Assembly: GCA_964353405.1 (NCBI GenBank)
Contig: CAYGWJ010000258.1
Span: forward strand, 1 to 20,465
Source of the DNA: JBGLNJ01 sp964353405
GTDB lineage: Bacteria > Chloroflexota > Anaerolineae > Fen-1058
Length of the DNA: 20,465 nt
Direction of reading: 5' to 3'
Shown here one piece after another: positions 1 through 7,002 of this stretch (positions within the stretch are counted from its first letter, which is position 1; each line of letters starts with the position of its first letter). The notes under the pieces were generated by a model that was given only the letters and a program-made list of their open reading frames with translations, ran no database searches and was not told the origin of the DNA. The position numbers were made by a program, and so were the translations under genes.

Positions 1-341
1 CCGTACACGGCGCGGCCCACGCGGCACGTCAGCCCGACAATGCTGCCGCGCCGATTGCGAATCGCGCTGATGCGGTGCAGCGTCCGCTCGATGCCGGCGC
101 GGTTATCCGCGTCAAAGGCGCTGATGCGCGACACAACGTGCTCAATTTCAAGAGGCGTCACTTCAGTATCCACCAGCGTCACTTCATTGTCGGTGAAGCG
201 AGCCTCAGGCAAGCGACCCAGGTCGAGCACCACTTCGAGCAACTCGTCGCTTCGATTGGCGCGACGCAGCGCTTCGGCGATATTGGGCGGCAGCACGTTG
301 ATCATCACTTGCAGGTCGTCGGTGATCTTGTGTTGTTGCAT
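1..341 (-). CDS. Ycf45/R3H-type AAA ATPase, N-terminal part (runs off the window)
   Basis: The reverse strand reads from an ATG at 341 to the window edge as 113 residues without a stop. It begins MQQHKITDDLQVMINVLPPN and includes EVVLDLGRLPEARF, then FDADNRAGIERTLHRISAIR and finally GLTCRVGRAVYG. This pattern is characteristic of the N-terminal region of the Ycf45 / 'R3H domain nucleic acid-binding' family. Those proteins continue into a SpoIIIAA-like AAA ATPase module (beginning about here with the GLTCRVGRAV segment) and a C-terminal R3H domain, both outside the window. The ATG lies 6 bases after the stop of the upstream GNAT gene, so the two are probably co-transcribed. The biological role of the family is poorly defined. 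The family call is fairly secure; the function is not. Confidence 0.75.
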   Translation of the reverse strand, partial: MQQHKITDDLQVMINVLPPNIAEALRRANRSDELLEVVLDLGRLPEARFTDNEVTLVDTEVTPLEIEHVVSRISAFDADNRAGIERTLHRISAIRNRRGSIVGLTCRVGRAVY

Positions 342-347
342 TAGACC

Positions 348-1313
348 TCAACTCGGACGCGAGTCACGCGAATGGACGATGCGCGTCGTCACTTTGGATT
401 GAACGAGTACATGCGCCGCGCTAGGTGCGCGCTCCGGCTCGGATACCGGCGCGACGAGTCGCTTGACCATCACGGCCATCGAGCCGAATAATTCAAAGCC
501 GAGAGACTTGAGCGGGTTCCACAACCATTCCTGGTACCGCCGCACACAGCAATACACGGGCAGTGACCAGCGCTGACCCAACAAGGCACACCCCTGCGCG
601 ACAATGTCCCGCGCGTGATGTTCAGCCTGGGGGTGAACAATGGAGTTGAACAACGCGCCTGTCGATCCGCGCCGGATTTCCAGGTAGGCCATCACCTCAC
701 CGTCTTCTTCCATCACATAGCCGCGCGCAGTACCCGAGTGATGGATATGCGGCAGCATCTCGGCTTGTTGCGCCAGCCGAGGGACGGTGTTCAAGTAAAG
801 TTGCTGAATGCCCCACAGATCTGCCTCGACACACGAGCGTAGCTCCAGGTCATGCGGTGGCTGGATGGTCACTTGACCTTTCAACCGCAAAATGTCCTGG
901 CGCAGAAAAATCGCAAAGCCGGCTCGATGGAGCGCGGTGACTTGTGCGCTCTCTTCCGGCGCCTCGGCCACAAGCTGATGCAACCCCAGCTCGCCCGCCG
1001 CCATGGCCAGGGAATCCAGCAACTGTGCCCACACTTCGGCGATGCCGTTGCCTCCCGTAGGAGGCAGCCCTGGCGCGATGTAAGTGATGACGGCACGCGG
1101 CACGGTCTTGCGGGGACGCATCTGCGCGAACCCGGCGGGCTTGTTGGGCATGACCAGCGTATATTCGCCGCGGCTGTGTAACGAGAAAAAACTCGCCAGC
1201 GCCGCTTGAAGTGGACGTGCCCCACGCGTGAGTGCGTCCGTAGAAAGCGGCGTGCCGTGGTTTTCCAGTTGCGCCACGAGCGGCACATCGAGCAGATCAA
1301 ACGGACGAATCAT
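348..1313 (-). CDS. GNAT-like acetyltransferase, two-part protein
   Basis: This encodes 321 residues from the ATG at 1313 (MIRPFDLLDVPLVAQLE). An ATG at 1340 would add nine residues inside the end of pdxT; 1313 is preferred because it starts 8 bases after the pdxT stop. The first half resembles the beginning of a GNAT fold (IRPFDLLDVP) but is divergent. The second half looks like another acetyltransferase module: it opens with DLELRSCVEADLWGIQQLY, then has the central strands GYVMEEDGEVMAYLEIRR and a C-terminal SLGFELFGSMAVMVKRL. Substrate cannot be predicted. It may be a tandem GNAT with one degenerate half. It sits between pdxT and the R3H/AAA gene with very small gaps, suggesting one transcript. 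Confidence 0.6.
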   Translation of the reverse strand: MIRPFDLLDVPLVAQLENHGTPLSTDALTRGARPLQAALASFFSLHSRGEYTLVMPNKPAGFAQMRPRKTVPRAVITYIAPGLPPTGGNGIAEVWAQLLDSLAMAAGELGLHQLVAEAPEESAQVTALHRAGFAIFLRQDILRLKGQVTIQPPHDLELRSCVEADLWGIQQLYLNTVPRLAQQAEMLPHIHHSGTARGYVMEEDGEVMAYLEIRRGSTGALFNSIVHPQAEHHARDIVAQGCALLGQRWSLPVYCCVRRYQEWLWNPLKSLGFELFGSMAVMVKRLVAPVSEPERAPSAAHVLVQSKVTTRIVHSRDSRPS

Positions 1314-1321
1314 GTCAGATT

Positions 1322-1906
1322 TCAATTCCAAGCTGCCCATGACACAAAGTAGCGGTGGAAGCGGTCGTCACCCGAAAGCTCGGGGTGGAACGAAGTCACC
1401 AGCAAATGGCCTTGACGAGCGGCAACGATGGCGCCGTTGTCTAGCTTGGCCAGCACCTCTACGTTGTTGCCGACCGATTCGATGAGGGGTGCGCGGATAA
1501 AGATGGCGTGGAACGGGTGCGAGTTTTCCGGTGTGGCGATGGCGGGCACGTCGAGATGCGTCTCGAAACTATCCACCTGCCGCCCGAACGCGTTGCGCTT
1601 GACGTTGACGTCCATCAAGCCCAACAACGGCTGAGCGCGGCCCACGTCCTTTGCCATAAAGATCATGCCCGCGCACGTGCCCCAGAGCGGTTTGCCGGCC
1701 GCCGCCATCGCGCGGATCGGCTCCATCAGTTTGTATTGAACCGCCAGCTTGCCGATAGTCGTTGACTCGCCGCCGGGGATAATTAGCCCGTCGAGTCCTT
1801 GTAGATGTTCCGGCCGGCGCACCTCACACGTCTCCACGCCGAGGCCCCTCAGCATGTGTTCGTGTTCAATAAACGCGCCTTGAAGCGCCAGGACTCCCAT
1901 TCTCAT
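1322..1906 (-). CDS. pdxT: Pyridoxal 5'-phosphate synthase glutaminase subunit PdxT
   Basis: PdxT hydrolyses glutamine and passes ammonia to PdxS for the ribose-5-phosphate/glyceraldehyde-3-phosphate dependent synthesis of pyridoxal 5'-phosphate. The 194-residue product has the usual length and class I amidotransferase motifs: MGVLALQGAFIEH at the N-terminus, LIIPGGEST at residues 41-49, the nucleophile loop LWGTCAGM with Cys78, and SFHPELS with His174 and Glu176. The catalytic triad is therefore intact. The ATG at 1906 overlaps the TGA of the upstream toxin relic by four bases (ATGA), which implies translational coupling to whatever was there before. It is separated from pdxS by about 1.1 kb of GNAT and toxin-antitoxin genes, whereas pdxS and pdxT are usually adjacent. 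Confidence 0.95.
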   Translation of the reverse strand: MRMGVLALQGAFIEHEHMLRGLGVETCEVRRPEHLQGLDGLIIPGGESTTIGKLAVQYKLMEPIRAMAAAGKPLWGTCAGMIFMAKDVGRAQPLLGLMDVNVKRNAFGRQVDSFETHLDVPAIATPENSHPFHAIFIRAPLIESVGNNVEVLAKLDNGAIVAARQGHLLVTSFHPELSGDDRFHRYFVSWAAWN

Positions 1907-2125
1907 GAGTTGATTCCCAAGTATCCTTCGATTTCTTTCAATACCGTTTCCAGATCAGGCGGCGGCTGGACGCCCTCGACTTGACCGCCGGCGCGGTGGA
2001 CATGGTGCGGGGCACTGTCCCACTTTGGATAACGCTTCGCGATTGAGCTCCGTAAAGCGAGCAACAGCCTTGCTGATCAGCAAGAGACGCTCAATAGCAT
2101 CAAAGTGAGCCGCGACGGGAGTCAT
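1903..2125 (-). pseudogene. Relic of a TumE-like (DUF6516) toxin gene with internal deletion
   Basis: From an ATG at 2125 the reverse strand reads about 30 plausible residues (MTPVAAHFDAIERLLLISKA, then VARFTELNRE) and then goes out of register. A different frame picks up KRYPKWDSAPHHVHRAGGQ, then VEGVQPPPDLETVLKEIEGY, ending LGINS at the TGA at 1903. The second segment matches my memory of the C-terminus of TumE/DUF6516 toxins (a W-D-x-A-P-H-H block, then a PPDL..VL.EIE tail). The full toxin is normally longer than 100 residues, so the middle appears deleted with a frame change. It follows the TumA-like gene as expected for the pair, and its stop overlaps the pdxT start. Not functional as read. 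An assembly error is the alternative. Confidence 0.5.
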
Positions 2126-2176
2126 ACAGATTCGTCTTGCAGTGTTTCAAACGCCTGACGAGCATGGCCCGCCATT

Positions 2177-2440
2177 TCAAGTAGCAGACCATTCGATCAA
2201 ATCCATGTCATCACCCAATTCTCCTCTCTCGAAGCGCAAATAAAAGTCTTGGGATGACACGTTATAGCGCAGCTCGAATTCTTTCAGACGCGCGTTCAGG
2301 CGGTCAAGTGTTTGAGCAAGTTGTGCCTTTTCGCGTTCCAATAACTTGTTGACAGTGTATGCTAATGCGATGTCCGTCTGACCATTACACAGCTCGACGT
2401 ATCGCTCTAGCATGCGCACCTTGTTTAGCACGTCCGACAT
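2177..2440 (-). CDS. TumA-like antitoxin, possibly C-terminally frameshifted
   Basis: The 87-residue protein (MSDVLNKVRMLERYVELCNG...) is predominantly helical with a charged central helix, LLEREKAQLAQTLDRLNARL, and a C-terminal block FYLRFERGELGDDMDLIEWS. That terminal pattern (F..RF..GELGDDMD..EW) is what I associate with the small gene preceding TumE/DUF6516 toxins in Chloroflexota and cyanobacteria. A GAGGT ribosome site precedes the ATG. Just past its TGA, an open 17-codon stretch in another frame (2122-2175, MAGHARQAFETLQDESV) looks like the family's usual C-terminal tail, so one or two lost bases near 2177 may have cut this protein short. The assigned role is inference from neighbours and motif memory. 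Confidence 0.5.
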   Translation of the reverse strand: MSDVLNKVRMLERYVELCNGQTDIALAYTVNKLLEREKAQLAQTLDRLNARLKEFELRYNVSSQDFYLRFERGELGDDMDLIEWSAT

Positions 2441-2579
2441 TGATCAACCTCGCTCATATCAAATCGAGTCGCACAAACTGAAAAACTGCCATACAATGCC
2501 TTCTGAAGCAAAATCAACGATGACTTGTGTGTGTGACATCTACACCCAATCCTGCGAACGGACAGCCCCAACAATCTCT

Positions 2580-3050
2580 TTACGTCAGATTCAAACGCAT
2601 CTCGTTCGTTGGCTCAAAGCCTATGGAGACATACAAGGGTCGGCCGAATTCGCTGGCGTGCAACGAGACCGAGTGCAAGCCCTCGGCGCGGCAACAGTCG
2701 AGAATGGCGTTCATAATGCGCCGGGCGATGTCGCGCTTGCGATACTCTGGCTCGGTATACCTATTGAGGATATAGGCGCTTTGCGTGTCGGTGCTGCGCG
2801 GCGTCGCCGGCCACTCGTGCAAGATCAGCCCGCCACCTGCCGCCGCGTGCCCCTCACTCGTCACTGCCAGCCAGCCGCAATATGAGCCTTCTGCGATCGC
2901 TCGCCGCACACACGGCGCGAACGCCGCATCCATCGCGTCCAAGCGTGCAATGTCCGCATACCCCACGTCGGTGAACATGGCGCGGCGATGGTGGACGATG
3001 AGCGGGGCATCGTCCGCCATCGCCATGCGAAATGTGATGTCTTCAATCAT
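2580..3050 (-). CDS. GNAT family N-acetyltransferase
   Basis: This encodes 156 residues from the ATG at 3050, which overlaps the pdxS TGA by one base (TGATG), a strong sign of translational coupling. A TTG at 3056 would add only two residues. The product shows a full GNAT fold: ITFRMAMADDAPLIVHHRRA at the N-terminus, GWLAVTSEGHAAAGGGLI as strands 3-4, acetyl-CoA motif A in ILNRYTEPEYRKRDIARRIM (a variant of the R/Q-x-x-G-x-A loop with Asp in the Gly position), and LHASEFGRPLYVSIGFEPTN as motif B. Substrate unknown. The genetic linkage to pdxS suggests shared transcription, but no B6-related role is established. Confidence 0.8.
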   Translation of the reverse strand: MIEDITFRMAMADDAPLIVHHRRAMFTDVGYADIARLDAMDAAFAPCVRRAIAEGSYCGWLAVTSEGHAAAGGGLILHEWPATPRSTDTQSAYILNRYTEPEYRKRDIARRIMNAILDCCRAEGLHSVSLHASEFGRPLYVSIGFEPTNEMRLNLT

Positions 3051-3937
3051 CACCAACCGCGCTGCGCGATCAGCTCGCCTTCGGGAATGGACGAGACCTG
3101 TCGTCCCACCATCGGCTCGCCCAGGTTCTTGCTTACCTCGGCGATGATCTCCGGCTCGCGAAAGTGGGTTGTGGCTTCCACGATGGCCTTGGCGCGCCGG
3201 GCCGGGTCGCCCGACTTGAAGATGCCGCTGCCCACGAACACTCCGTCCACGCCCAGCTGCATCATCAGCGCCGCGTCGGCGGGGGTGGCGAGGCCGCCCG
3301 CTGCAAAGTTGACCACGGGCAGGCGACCCAGTTGTTTGGTCTCCACCACCAGCTCGTACGGCGCGCCGATCTCTTTGGCGTAAGCCATCAGCTCTTCATC
3401 CACCATCGTTTGCAGACGTCGAATCTCGCCCAGCACCGCGCGGCCATGCCGCACGGCCTCGACCACGTCGCCGGTCCCCGCTTCGCCCTTGGTGCGAATC
3501 ATCGCCGCGCCTTCGCCAATGCGCCGCAGCGCCTCGCCCAGGTTGCGGCAACCGCACACAAACGGCACTTTGAAATCGTGCTTGTTAATGTGGTGCTCTT
3601 CATCGGCGGGGGTGAGGACTTCGGACTCGTCAACGTAATCCACGCCGAGGGCTTGCAGCACTTGCGCTTCGACAAAGTGGCCGATGCGGCATTTGGCCAT
3701 CACCGGGATGGTGACGGCTTCCATGATTTGCAGGATCAGGGCCGGGTCGCTCATGCGTGCCACACCGCCGTGCGCGCGAATGTCCGCCGGGACGCGCTCC
3801 AGCGCCATCACAGCGCACGCGCCGGCATCTTCCGCGATCCTGGCGTGCTCCGGTGTGACCACGTCCATGATGACGCCGCCCTTGAGCATCTGCGCCAGCC
3901 CGCGCTTGATGGCAATGGTTCCAACTTCTTTTTCCAT
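3050..3937 (-). CDS. pdxS: Pyridoxal 5'-phosphate synthase lyase subunit PdxS
   Basis: PdxS is the TIM-barrel synthase that joins ribose 5-phosphate, glyceraldehyde 3-phosphate and ammonia into pyridoxal 5'-phosphate, forming a dodecamer with PdxT. The 295-residue product is full length. It has the KRGLAQMLKGGVIMDVV start, VMALERVPADIR, the first catalytic lysine in PVMAKCRIGH (Lys82) and the second in MIRTKGEAGTG (Lys150), plus the phosphate-binding NFAAGGLATPADAALMM and GVFVGSGIFKS segments. The usual family reading is MAK(V/A)RIGH; here a Cys follows the lysine. An AGGGGG ribosome site precedes the ATG at 3937. A good sigma-70-type promoter lies at 3973-4001. It heads the leftward B6 cluster. 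Confidence 0.97.
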   Translation of the reverse strand: MEKEVGTIAIKRGLAQMLKGGVIMDVVTPEHARIAEDAGACAVMALERVPADIRAHGGVARMSDPALILQIMEAVTIPVMAKCRIGHFVEAQVLQALGVDYVDESEVLTPADEEHHINKHDFKVPFVCGCRNLGEALRRIGEGAAMIRTKGEAGTGDVVEAVRHGRAVLGEIRRLQTMVDEELMAYAKEIGAPYELVVETKQLGRLPVVNFAAGGLATPADAALMMQLGVDGVFVGSGIFKSGDPARRAKAIVEATTHFREPEIIAEVSKNLGEPMVGRQVSSIPEGELIAQRGW

Positions 3938-3972
3938 GTCTACCCCCTCTTTCAGTTCTGAATTGCACAGCT

Positions 3973-4001
3973 ATTGTACCTCTGTTCGGTAGGGCTGACA
4001 A
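3973..4001 (-). promoter_or_regulatory. Predicted sigma-70 type promoter of pdxS
   Basis: On the reverse strand TTGTCA (3996-4001) and TACAAT (3973-3978) are separated by exactly 17 bases, a near-consensus -35/-10 pair. Transcription would start near 3966, giving a leader of about 30 bases before the pdxS ATG. It is divergent from the gntR promoter, with 11 bases between the two -35 boxes. Confidence 0.7.
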
Positions 4002-4012
4002 GATTTTGCGAT

Positions 4013-4041
4013 TTGACATTCCATCGGGACGGGTGTATGAT
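4013..4041 (+). promoter_or_regulatory. Predicted sigma-70 type promoter of the gntR operon
   Basis: A perfect TTGACA (4013-4018) and TATGAT (4036-4041) are separated by 17 bases. The start of transcription would fall near 4048, inside the inverted repeat at 4041-4062. That places the operator exactly over the initiation region and leaves a leader of about 30 bases before the gntR ATG. Confidence 0.75.
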
Positions 4042-4062
4042 TGTACATAACAATTAGTACAA
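4041..4062. promoter_or_regulatory. Inverted-repeat operator, likely bound by the adjacent YtrA-type GntR regulator
   Basis: The sequence TTGTAC, ten AT-rich bases, GTACAA is a perfect 6-bp inverted repeat of 22 bp total. It begins on the last base of the -10 box and covers the predicted transcription start. Position, symmetry and neighbour fit autorepression by the GntR protein encoded 16 bases downstream. That the binding protein is this GntR is inference. Confidence 0.65.
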
Positions 4063-4077
4063 TTTGGGAGCGACCGG

Positions 4078-4473
4078 ATGAAGCTCACAGTTGACTTGCA
4101 CAGCCATGTGCCGATCTATATCCAGGTTGTCGAACGGATCAAGCATATGATCGCCACAGGACAGCTCTCCCCTGGCGAGCAACTTCCGACGGTCCGGCAA
4201 CTGGCGCACGATCTAAAGGTCAACTTTAACACAGTGGCACGTGCTTATTCACTCCTGGATGACGCGAGCATCATCTCGACGCAACAAGGGCGCGGTACTT
4301 TTGTCCGTGAGCGACCTGACGAGTATGAACTGGCACAACACCGGTCGGAAACTCTGCGCAAGCTGGTTGGCTACGCCATCCTGCAAGCATTCAGCTTAGG
4401 CTACAAGTCGGGTGAAATCAGGGGAGCGTTTGAAAATACGGTTCGGCAGCTGGAACAAGAAAGGAAGGAATGA
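4078..4473 (+). CDS. YtrA-subfamily GntR transcriptional regulator
   Basis: The protein is 131 residues, the short length typical of the YtrA subfamily, whose members have a GntR winged helix and only a short helical tail for dimerisation. The winged helix spans about residues 10-77: VPIYIQVVERIKHMIATGQL, then GEQLPTVRQLAHDLKVNFNT (recognition helix) and the wing IISTQQGRGTFV. The tail (residues 85-131) is helical. A GGGAG site precedes the ATG. YtrA regulators usually repress an operon with an ABC exporter, which is what follows here. The inverted repeat at 4041-4062 is its probable operator. Inducer unknown; in characterised relatives it is often cell-envelope stress. Confidence 0.9.
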   Translation: MKLTVDLHSHVPIYIQVVERIKHMIATGQLSPGEQLPTVRQLAHDLKVNFNTVARAYSLLDDASIISTQQGRGTFVRERPDEYELAQHRSETLRKLVGYAILQAFSLGYKSGEIRGAFENTVRQLEQERKE

Positions 4474-4523
4474 TCTAGTCGCCCTGCAAGAACAAGTCTG
4501 TGACCCGACATGGAATCAAGGCT

Positions 4524-5235
4524 ATGCTCACTATCTTTTATCCTCTCGATGCACTGTTGATGATTGGGATGCCCCTAGTGCTGGGCGTGTGGCTGGCGCG
4601 CAAGACGAAAGCGCCGTGGCTACTATTCGGCATCGGCGCAATGACGTTCATTGGCTCCCAGGTGGTTCACCTCCCGCTCAACACAGGGTTGACACTCCTG
4701 TTCAAAGCCATTTGGCCTTCGACGCAACCGCAGGGGTGGCACATTCCCTTCAACGCCGTCGTCTTGGGCTTGACGGCGGGCTTGTGCGAAGAGACGGCGC
4801 GGTACGTCGGCTACCGCTGGCTCGCTCAAAAAGCTCGTTACTGGCGCGACGCGTTGATGCTTGGCGCTGGGCATGGAGGAATAGAAGCGATTCTCGTTGT
4901 CCATCCACGTCAGCCTGTCGGTGATGGTTTTGCAGGTGTTCACCCGGCGCAACTGGGGCTGGCTTGTCGCGGCAATCGGATATCATTTGCTCACGGATGC
5001 AGCCACGGTATTCGGTGCGTTGTCAGGCTGGTCACCGCTGGTGATTGAGGCGGTGGTTGGAGTGTTTGCACTTGTCAGCCTGGCGATGATCTTGAGCCTG
5101 CGTCCAAAGGGCGAGGCGCTTGTACCGCCTGAACCGGAGCCGGTGTTGATTTCCGGTGCACCTCAGTCGCCCCGGCTGGCGTTCGGCCGCAAGGCGGATA
5201 TAAACCGTCAACTCGATGAATCCAAGTATACTTAG
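4524..5235 (+). pseudogene. YhfC-like intramembrane metalloprotease gene, frameshifted with an internal deletion
   Basis: From ATG 4524 (a GTG at 4500 is an alternative) the first frame gives about 124 credible residues: membrane segments near residues 10-25 and 33-50, then AGLCEETARYVGYRW (Glu89-Glu90) and GAGHGGIEAIL (116-124). These are the EExxR and GHGGxE signatures of the YhfC family. That frame then becomes nonsense and ends at 5048. A second frame, readable from about 4891, continues with FSLSIHVSLSVMVLQVF, WLVAAIGYHLLTDAATVFGA and another membrane segment, ending at 5235. Family members carry about 50-60 more residues between GHGGIE and the HVSLSV helix, so a deletion with frame change near 4885-4895 fits. 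The C-terminal part overlaps an alternative ABC ATPase start. Confidence 0.7.
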
Positions 5236-5242
5236 GCAAAAT

Positions 5243-6208
5243 ATGATTCGAACCCATGCACTGACCAAACGATTCCCTGGCCCAAAGGATGGAACTGCCG
5301 TCCTGGCTGTGGATAAACTCGATCTTTCTGTGGATGAAGGCCAAGTATTCGGCTTTCTGGGGCCAAACGGCGCCGGCAAGACGACGACTGTGCGCATGTT
5401 GACTTGCCTGGTGGGGCCAACTTTTGGCGAAGCGTGGGTAAACGACCTGCAAGTGGGGAGAGATGACACTGACATCCGTCGAAACGTGGGTATTCTCACC
5501 GAAACGCCCGGTCTGTATGACCGGTTGAGCGCCGAAAAGAACCTGCGCATTTTTGCCCGCCTGTACGAAGTTAAGGACGTGTCGGGTCAGGTGGAGAAAT
5601 ACCTGCGGATGCTGGGGCTATGGGATCGCCGCGACGACCTGGCGGGAAATTTCTCCAAGGGGATGAAGCAAAAGCTGGCCATTTGCCGTGCTCTCCTCCA
5701 CGAGCCCAAGGTGCTGTTCCTGGACGAGCCGACCTCGGGCCTTGACCCGGAAGCCGCCAAATTGGTGCACGACTTTATCGAAGAACGCAAGTCCGAAGGC
5801 CGCACGATTTTCATGTGCACGCACAACCTGGACGAAGCTGACCGGCTATGTGATGTGGTCGGCGTGATGAAACAGCGTCTGCTGGTAGTGGACACGCCCA
5901 AAAACCTCCGCCAGCGACTCTATGGGCGCAAAGTGGTGTTTCACGTGAAACAATCCGGAGCGCGGCTGGTCGAGCAGATCAAGGCGCTGCCGTTCGCCCG
6001 TGAGGTGCAGACCGTGGACAACAAGATCGTCGTCGGGCTGGATAACCCCGAAGAGCAGAATCCTGTCATCGTCCGCAAGTTGGTGGAAGCCGGAGCCGAC
6101 GTGCAATTCGTGGGCGAGCTGCGCCATTCGCTCGAAGAGGTGTATCTGTCGCTGATCAATGAGAGTTCTCCAGAGACACACCGAGTTCCTGGGCAGTCGG
6201 GGGGATAA
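5243..6208 (+). CDS. ABC exporter ATP-binding protein
   Basis: The ATPase of an ABC-2 type exporter, 321 residues from the ATG at 5243 (MIRTHALTKRFPG). An in-frame ATG at 5216 would add nine residues over the end of the yhfC relic. Walker A is GPNGAGKT at residues 40-47, the Q-loop region is ILTETPGLYDRL, the signature is the variant FSKGM at 137-141, Walker B is VLFLDEP at 157-163 and the switch histidine is H194 in CTHNLDEAD. The fold then continues with a CcmA/NatA-like C-terminal regulatory part. The partner permease begins four bases after the stop. The codons for VVFHVKQ contain a perfect parS palindrome (5937-5952). Substrate unknown. Confidence 0.93.
   Translation: MIRTHALTKRFPGPKDGTAVLAVDKLDLSVDEGQVFGFLGPNGAGKTTTVRMLTCLVGPTFGEAWVNDLQVGRDDTDIRRNVGILTETPGLYDRLSAEKNLRIFARLYEVKDVSGQVEKYLRMLGLWDRRDDLAGNFSKGMKQKLAICRALLHEPKVLFLDEPTSGLDPEAAKLVHDFIEERKSEGRTIFMCTHNLDEADRLCDVVGVMKQRLLVVDTPKNLRQRLYGRKVVFHVKQSGARLVEQIKALPFAREVQTVDNKIVVGLDNPEEQNPVIVRKLVEAGADVQFVGELRHSLEEVYLSLINESSPETHRVPGQSGG
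5937..5952. other. parS-like ParB binding site (perfect 16-bp palindrome)
   Basis: TGTTTCACGTGAAACA is a perfect palindrome identical to the canonical bacterial parS core (GTTTCACGTGAAAC in Streptomyces; Bacillus consensus TGTTNCACGTGAAACA). It lies inside the ABC ATPase gene. parS sites inside genes are normal. A perfect 16-bp match in 20 kb is very unlikely by chance. Confidence 0.85.
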
Positions 6209-6212
6209 CGCT

Positions 6213-6998
6213 GTGGACAAAATCCTCACCATCATAGACAAAGAATGGGCCGAGGTGTTCAAAAATCGTGTTGTGCTGTTCACGGTGTTGTTCATGCCGC
6301 TGTTCTTTACGGCGCTGCCGCTCGTCGTCCTGTACGCCATGCGAGTCAGCCCGGGCAACAGCGACGTGATGGACATGCCGCCCCAGTTTACGCGCATCTG
6401 CGGCAACTTGACCGGCGCAGCCTGCACGCAATACTTTACCGTCAACCAGTTCATGCTGCTGTTCATGCTGATGCCGCTGGCGATTCCGGTGGCGATTTCC
6501 GCTTACAGCATCGTGGGCGAAAAGACAACCCGCTGCCTGGAGCCACTCCTGGCGACGCCCATCACCACCATCGAGCTCATCGTGGGCAAAGGGCTGGCGG
6601 CGGCGATTCCGGCCATCGCGGCGACCTGGGCAGGCTTTGGCATCTTTGCCCTCGGCGCCAAGTTCCTGGTGGTCAATCCCGGCGTGTTTGCCCGCATCCT
6701 CGACCCGATGTGGCTGATGGCCGTGATCATCGTCGGGCCGCTGATGGCGGCGGCGGCGGTCGCCATGAGCATCATCGTCTCGTCCCGCGTGAGCGACCCG
6801 CGCACCGCCGAGCAAATCTCGATGGTCGTCATCGTGCCGCTGTTGGGGGTGTTCTTTGGGCAGATGGCCGGGTTGTTCCTGCTCGACACGCGTTTTATCC
6901 TCGTCACGGCAGCCGTGCTGGCCCTCGTGGATGCCGGACTGGTGTATCTGAGTGTGGGACTGTTCCAGCGGGAAACCATCTTGACCAAATGGAAGTGA
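6213..6998 (+). CDS. ABC-2 type exporter permease
   Basis: This encodes 261 residues from a GTG at 6213 (VDKILTIIDKEWAEVFKNR), four bases after the ATPase stop and behind a GGGGGGAT ribosome site. An ATG at 6159 exists but overlaps the ATPase by 50 bases. The amphipathic start (I.DKEWAEVFKNR) followed by membrane segment VVLFTVLFMPLFFTALPLVV is typical of ABC-2 permeases. About six membrane segments follow, including LLFMLMPLAIPVAISAYSIV and LMAVIIVGPLMAAAAVAMSI. The motif GEKTTRCLEPLLATPI is a conserved ABC-2 cytoplasmic loop. Two cysteines in the first outer loop (RICGNLTGAACTQ) might form a disulfide. It forms the exporter with the upstream ATPase. Confidence 0.9.
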   Translation: MDKILTIIDKEWAEVFKNRVVLFTVLFMPLFFTALPLVVLYAMRVSPGNSDVMDMPPQFTRICGNLTGAACTQYFTVNQFMLLFMLMPLAIPVAISAYSIVGEKTTRCLEPLLATPITTIELIVGKGLAAAIPAIAATWAGFGIFALGAKFLVVNPGVFARILDPMWLMAVIIVGPLMAAAAVAMSIIVSSRVSDPRTAEQISMVVIVPLLGVFFGQMAGLFLLDTRFILVTAAVLALVDAGLVYLSVGLFQRETILTKWK

Positions 6999-7002
6999 GT
7001 AA

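Noticed and set aside
1671..1690. Further parS site around CACGTG near 1680 (and at 4236)
   Set aside because: Only the central six bases match; the flanks lack GTT...AAC symmetry.
3164..3961. Long open frame of 265 codons on the plus strand
   Set aside because: It lies entirely antisense to pdxS (a clear, conserved enzyme) and has the His/Arg-rich composition typical of a shadow frame in GC-rich DNA.
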